60,000 nucleotides of DNA. It comes from Polytrichum commune. Taxonomy: Eukaryota; Streptophyta; Polytrichopsida; Polytrichales; Polytrichaceae. The stretch spans positions 12,960,001 through 13,020,000 of the forward strand of contig OX485806.1 in assembly GCA_950295325.1 (NCBI GenBank), written 5' to 3'. Positions 57,275 to 60,000 of this stretch are shown piece after piece. The notes under the pieces were generated by a model. It did no database searches, was not told the DNA's origin, and worked only from the letters and a program-made list of their open reading frames with translations. A program made the position numbers and the translations under genes. Within the stretch, counting starts at the first letter, position 1. Every line of letters begins with the position of its first letter.

Positions 57275-59185
57275 TGTTGCAACCCTTGCTAGCCCCCTTA
57301 ACAATCTTGCCTATTTCCATTTCTAGCAAAGGTTACGAGCGCCAACCCTTCCCATTCCGCCATGCTAATGGTTAGCTCCTCCTACCCCGGACCTTATAAT
57401 TCATAAGAGGGGAACCAACCCTCTTACTTTGAAATCGGGACTCACCCCTTAATCGGTAACCAATTCCTAGATGTGCACTTCCATCCATGGAAGTCCAATC
57501 TCATGTTGATCATCGCATTGCCGGAGCAACACTATAACAACCCGAACCATACTAGGCAACTATGGCCTCACATTGGGCCAAAGCCCATGGAGGCCGTGCC
57601 GTTCGGCCTCAGGTGTGTGAGGCCACACCACCACACCCATATAAGCCTCTAGGACTCTACGCGGGGCCCCTACCCCACCGTCAAGAAACCTTTTGTCTCT
57701 ATACCAAGAGTTGGGGCCAAGTAGACATTTTCCCTTAGCCGTTGGGCCTAGAAGCCCTTAACAGCTTCAAACCATCATAACTTCCTTGTATAATGTTTGA
57801 TGCTAACAAGCGACCACTCCATCTTCATCTACGCTTCACGTAGATGCCGATGGAATCATCACTTGCCCCATTCAAGCAAGTATTGAGGCAGTTATACTTG
57901 TTTAAACCTTGGCAGTCCCGGGAGGCACTCCCAGGCCACTGGTCTGTACCAGTGTTGAACGGGTATGTTGTAAAGTGCATACAGGGGAGGCCTGGTTTTT
58001 GAAAATTTCTTGGAAATGTAGAACATCGAGGTATTGATATTACAAAGGTTTTGTATTTTCAAGGTAGGGTATGTGTATGTGGTCTTGTAAAATTTCTTGA
58101 ATTTTAGGGTACGTGTTATGGTGTGATTTTTTTTCATATACCAGGGTGCCCAGTGCAAGGGTATGGTATGTCATTTTAAGGTTTTTAAGAGAGAATTTAA
58201 TTAATTAATACTTTAATAATAATAATAATAAAATCCAAAACAGATGAAGCATGAACTTGAGCAAACTGATCAAATTGAATCATGATTTGAATTTATCAAA
58301 TTGTCATGCTTGACTAAGTATTGAATCGGATCAACATGGACTACTTCGACCAACATCAGTTTAATCAAACAAAATTGAATTGATAAAAAACAATCAAACA
58401 ATGCCCTCAAGCTAAATCTCACTCTAGCTCACCCGCTGCAATCAATTCCTCTTCACTAAACTTGTTTAGCAAACACAAACCCTAGTTGTTATATGAAGTT
58501 GGTGCTTCAAGCAAAGACAAAACGGAATTACCTCTTCTTGAAGGTGCAACACCCTCTCTCCCACATTAATCAACGTTGCTAGCTTAACCCCAGCAACAAA
58601 GCTCCACTACTTGTAGTACGCTGTGCACACAACAAACCCGTACATCGCCGGAAGCAGGCATAATGAACAAAGACGTGCATGTTTAAGGGTTTCCAAGCTC
58701 ATCGTTGAGCAAGGTACGGGTTAGTGACCAGGTTTAGGGTTGGCAGTGAATCCAGGGCCCGGGTATGAACCTGGTATTTGCGCACTGCTTGGTAGTTCAA
58801 GCTGGTATCACAAACCAGTGTACATACCCTTTTACAGACCCGTGTGCGGGACATATACCCGTTCAACACCGGTCTGTACCAGGGCGCTGTCCCGGGACAA
58901 CGCCCCACTCAAATTGCCATAACTCCTAGCTCACACCTCCGATTGAGGTGATCTTGAGCATTCTAGAATCACCACATCAAGAGCTACGCGTAACTCATGG
59001 CCTTACCCTCATGCCTCCTAGTCTCTGTGGGTGGGAGACGTTGTGAACGCCCGCGGCCCTCGCCCACACTAGAATCACTTGGGCCCTCTCAGCAACGGCG
59101 CCACAAATCCCAGGTGTCATTCCGGGGTCCCCCTTGTGCCCATGGTGTTTTGGGCACTCCTCATGGAGAGGTGCGCGACAATAGA
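57270..59185 (-). mobile_element. Solo LTR of A/B family (C), with TSD and nested insert
   Basis: LTR 57275-59180, from TGTTGCAACC (one C-to-T change from TGTCGC) to GTGCGCGACA, with duplications ATAGA (57270-57274, 59181-59185). Subtracting the 921-bp insert and its 9-bp duplication leaves 976 bp, exactly the LTR length of copies A and B. It is more diverged from them than they are from each other, so it is older. Confidence 0.9.
57944..58882. mobile_element. 921-bp inverted-repeat element nested in LTR C
   Basis: Element 57953-58873 starts TGTTGAACGGGTAT; its right end, reversed, reads ACCGGTGTTGAACGGGTAT. Flanks CTGTACCAG (57944-57952, 58874-58882) form a 9-bp duplication. Inside are repeated CCGG/CCAGG and GGGTAT-type words on both sides and no coding region. 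A non-autonomous Mutator-like element is likely. Confidence 0.75.
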
Positions 59186-59255
59186 AGGACAACCTTGCGT
59201 TGGAGAGCTCCCCTCCCCCGAATCCAAAGGGGAGGCCAGAGGGCAAGAAGCCCAA
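59181..59255 (-). pseudogene. Copia gag fragment between two LTRs
   Basis: This 75-bp piece continues the zinc-knuckle frame of 57200-57274 across the solo LTR and is cut at 59256 by another LTR. Confidence 0.5.
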
Positions 59256-60000
59256 TGTCGCGCACCTCTCCATGAGGAGTGCCCGAAACACCATGGGCAC
59301 AAGGGGGACCCCGGAGTGACACCCGGGACTTGTGGCGCCGTTGGTGAGAGGGCCCAAGTGATCCTAGTGTGGGTGAGGGTTCCGGGCGTTGGGAACGCCT
59401 CCCACCGACGAAGATTAGGAGGCACAAGGGTAAGGCCATGAGTTATGCGTAGCTCATGGCGTGGTGATTCTAAAAAGCTCGAGAACACCTCAATCAGAGT
59501 TGTGAGCTAGGAGTTATGGCCATTTGAGTGGGGCGCTGTCCCGGGACAGCGCCCTGGTACAGCAGTGCCTGGGAGTGATTCCCGGGACTGCCAAGCTTCA
59601 AACAGGCATAACTTGCTCAAATGGGGCGAGTGAGGAGTCCATCGGCATCTATGTGAAGCGTAGATGAGGATGGAGTGGTTGGTTGTTATGATCAGACATC
59701 ATACAAGGAAGTTATGATGGTCTGAAGCTGCTGGGGGGGTTCTAGGCCCAGCAGCTAAAGGAAAATGTCCACTTGGCCCCAACTCTTGGTAGAGAGACAA
59801 GAGGTTGGTTGACGGTGGGGTAGGGGCCCCGCGTAGAGTCCTAGAGGCTTATATGGGTGAGGTGGTGTGGCCTCACCCACCCGAGGCCGAACGGCACGGC
59901 CTCCATGGGCATTGGCCCATTGTGAGGCCATAGTTGCGTAGTATGGTTCGGGTTGTTGTAGTGTTGCTCCGGCAACGCGATGATCAACATAGGATTAGAC
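59256..60000 (+). mobile_element. A/B-family LTR (D), runs off window
   Basis: Begins TGTCGCGCACC in the orientation of copy B and matches its first ~745 bp; palindrome at 59531-59554. It starts 75 bp after LTR C ends and in the opposite orientation. Whether it is a solo LTR or a whole element cannot be seen. Confidence 0.85.

Overview
The window looks like nuclear DNA of a land plant with a large, repeat-rich genome. The evidence is Ty3/gypsy and Ty1/copia retrotransposons with an initiator-methionine tRNA primer site (TGGTATCAGAGC), a PIF/Harbinger element with both of its usual genes, an intron-bearing Mutator-like transposase, many LTRs and long AT-rich gene-free stretches. I see no convincing host gene, rRNA, tRNA or CRISPR array. 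I cannot name the species; a non-flowering lineage is possible but not shown.

Layout. (1) 1-9480: degenerate ~180-bp repeats, a cluster of small hairpins, a 61-bp tandem array with a ~244-bp higher-order period, then a Mutator-like unit: a small proline/serine-rich ORF with its own TATA box, a possible antisense spliced gene, and a ~1180-residue transposase carrying a zinc domain, a DDE core and a SWIM finger, broken by one frameshift and two in-frame stops. (2) 9480-21371: a decayed minus-strand Ty3/gypsy element (integrase, RNase H, reverse transcriptase, protease, gag) interrupted by two solo LTRs. These, a third solo LTR and several fragments belong to one LTR family with termini TGTGAG...CTCACA; three copies have perfect 5-bp target duplications. 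(3) 21372-25482: AT-rich DNA, then a 1.33-kb fold-back element with a 9-bp target duplication.

(4) 25802-49442: a PIF/Harbinger transposon (TTA target duplication) expanded from ~8 kb to ~23.6 kb by two nested Ty3/gypsy-type elements of one non-autonomous family. Copy A (30494-39159, minus) sits inside the Myb-like ORF; copy B (41729-48737, plus) sits in the right subterminal DNA. Both have ~976-bp LTRs that are identical or nearly so by eye, yet both lack the reverse-transcriptase core and have broken pol frames, so they were probably mobilised in trans. Copy A also holds the scar of a recombination between LTRs of other families.

(5) 49443-55787: AT-rich DNA with only degenerate repeats. 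(6) 55788-60000: a decayed Ty1/copia fragment hit by a solo LTR of the A/B family, which itself carries a 921-bp inverted-repeat element, followed 75 bp later by another A/B-family LTR in the opposite orientation that runs off the window.

The genes do not form a host pathway; each group serves its own element. The most distinctive items are the large Mutator-like unit with its extra genes and repeat array, the hairpin-studded A/B LTRs with a 24-bp perfect palindrome, the ~165-bp inverted repeat inside a solo LTR, and the layered insertion history that can be read from target duplications.
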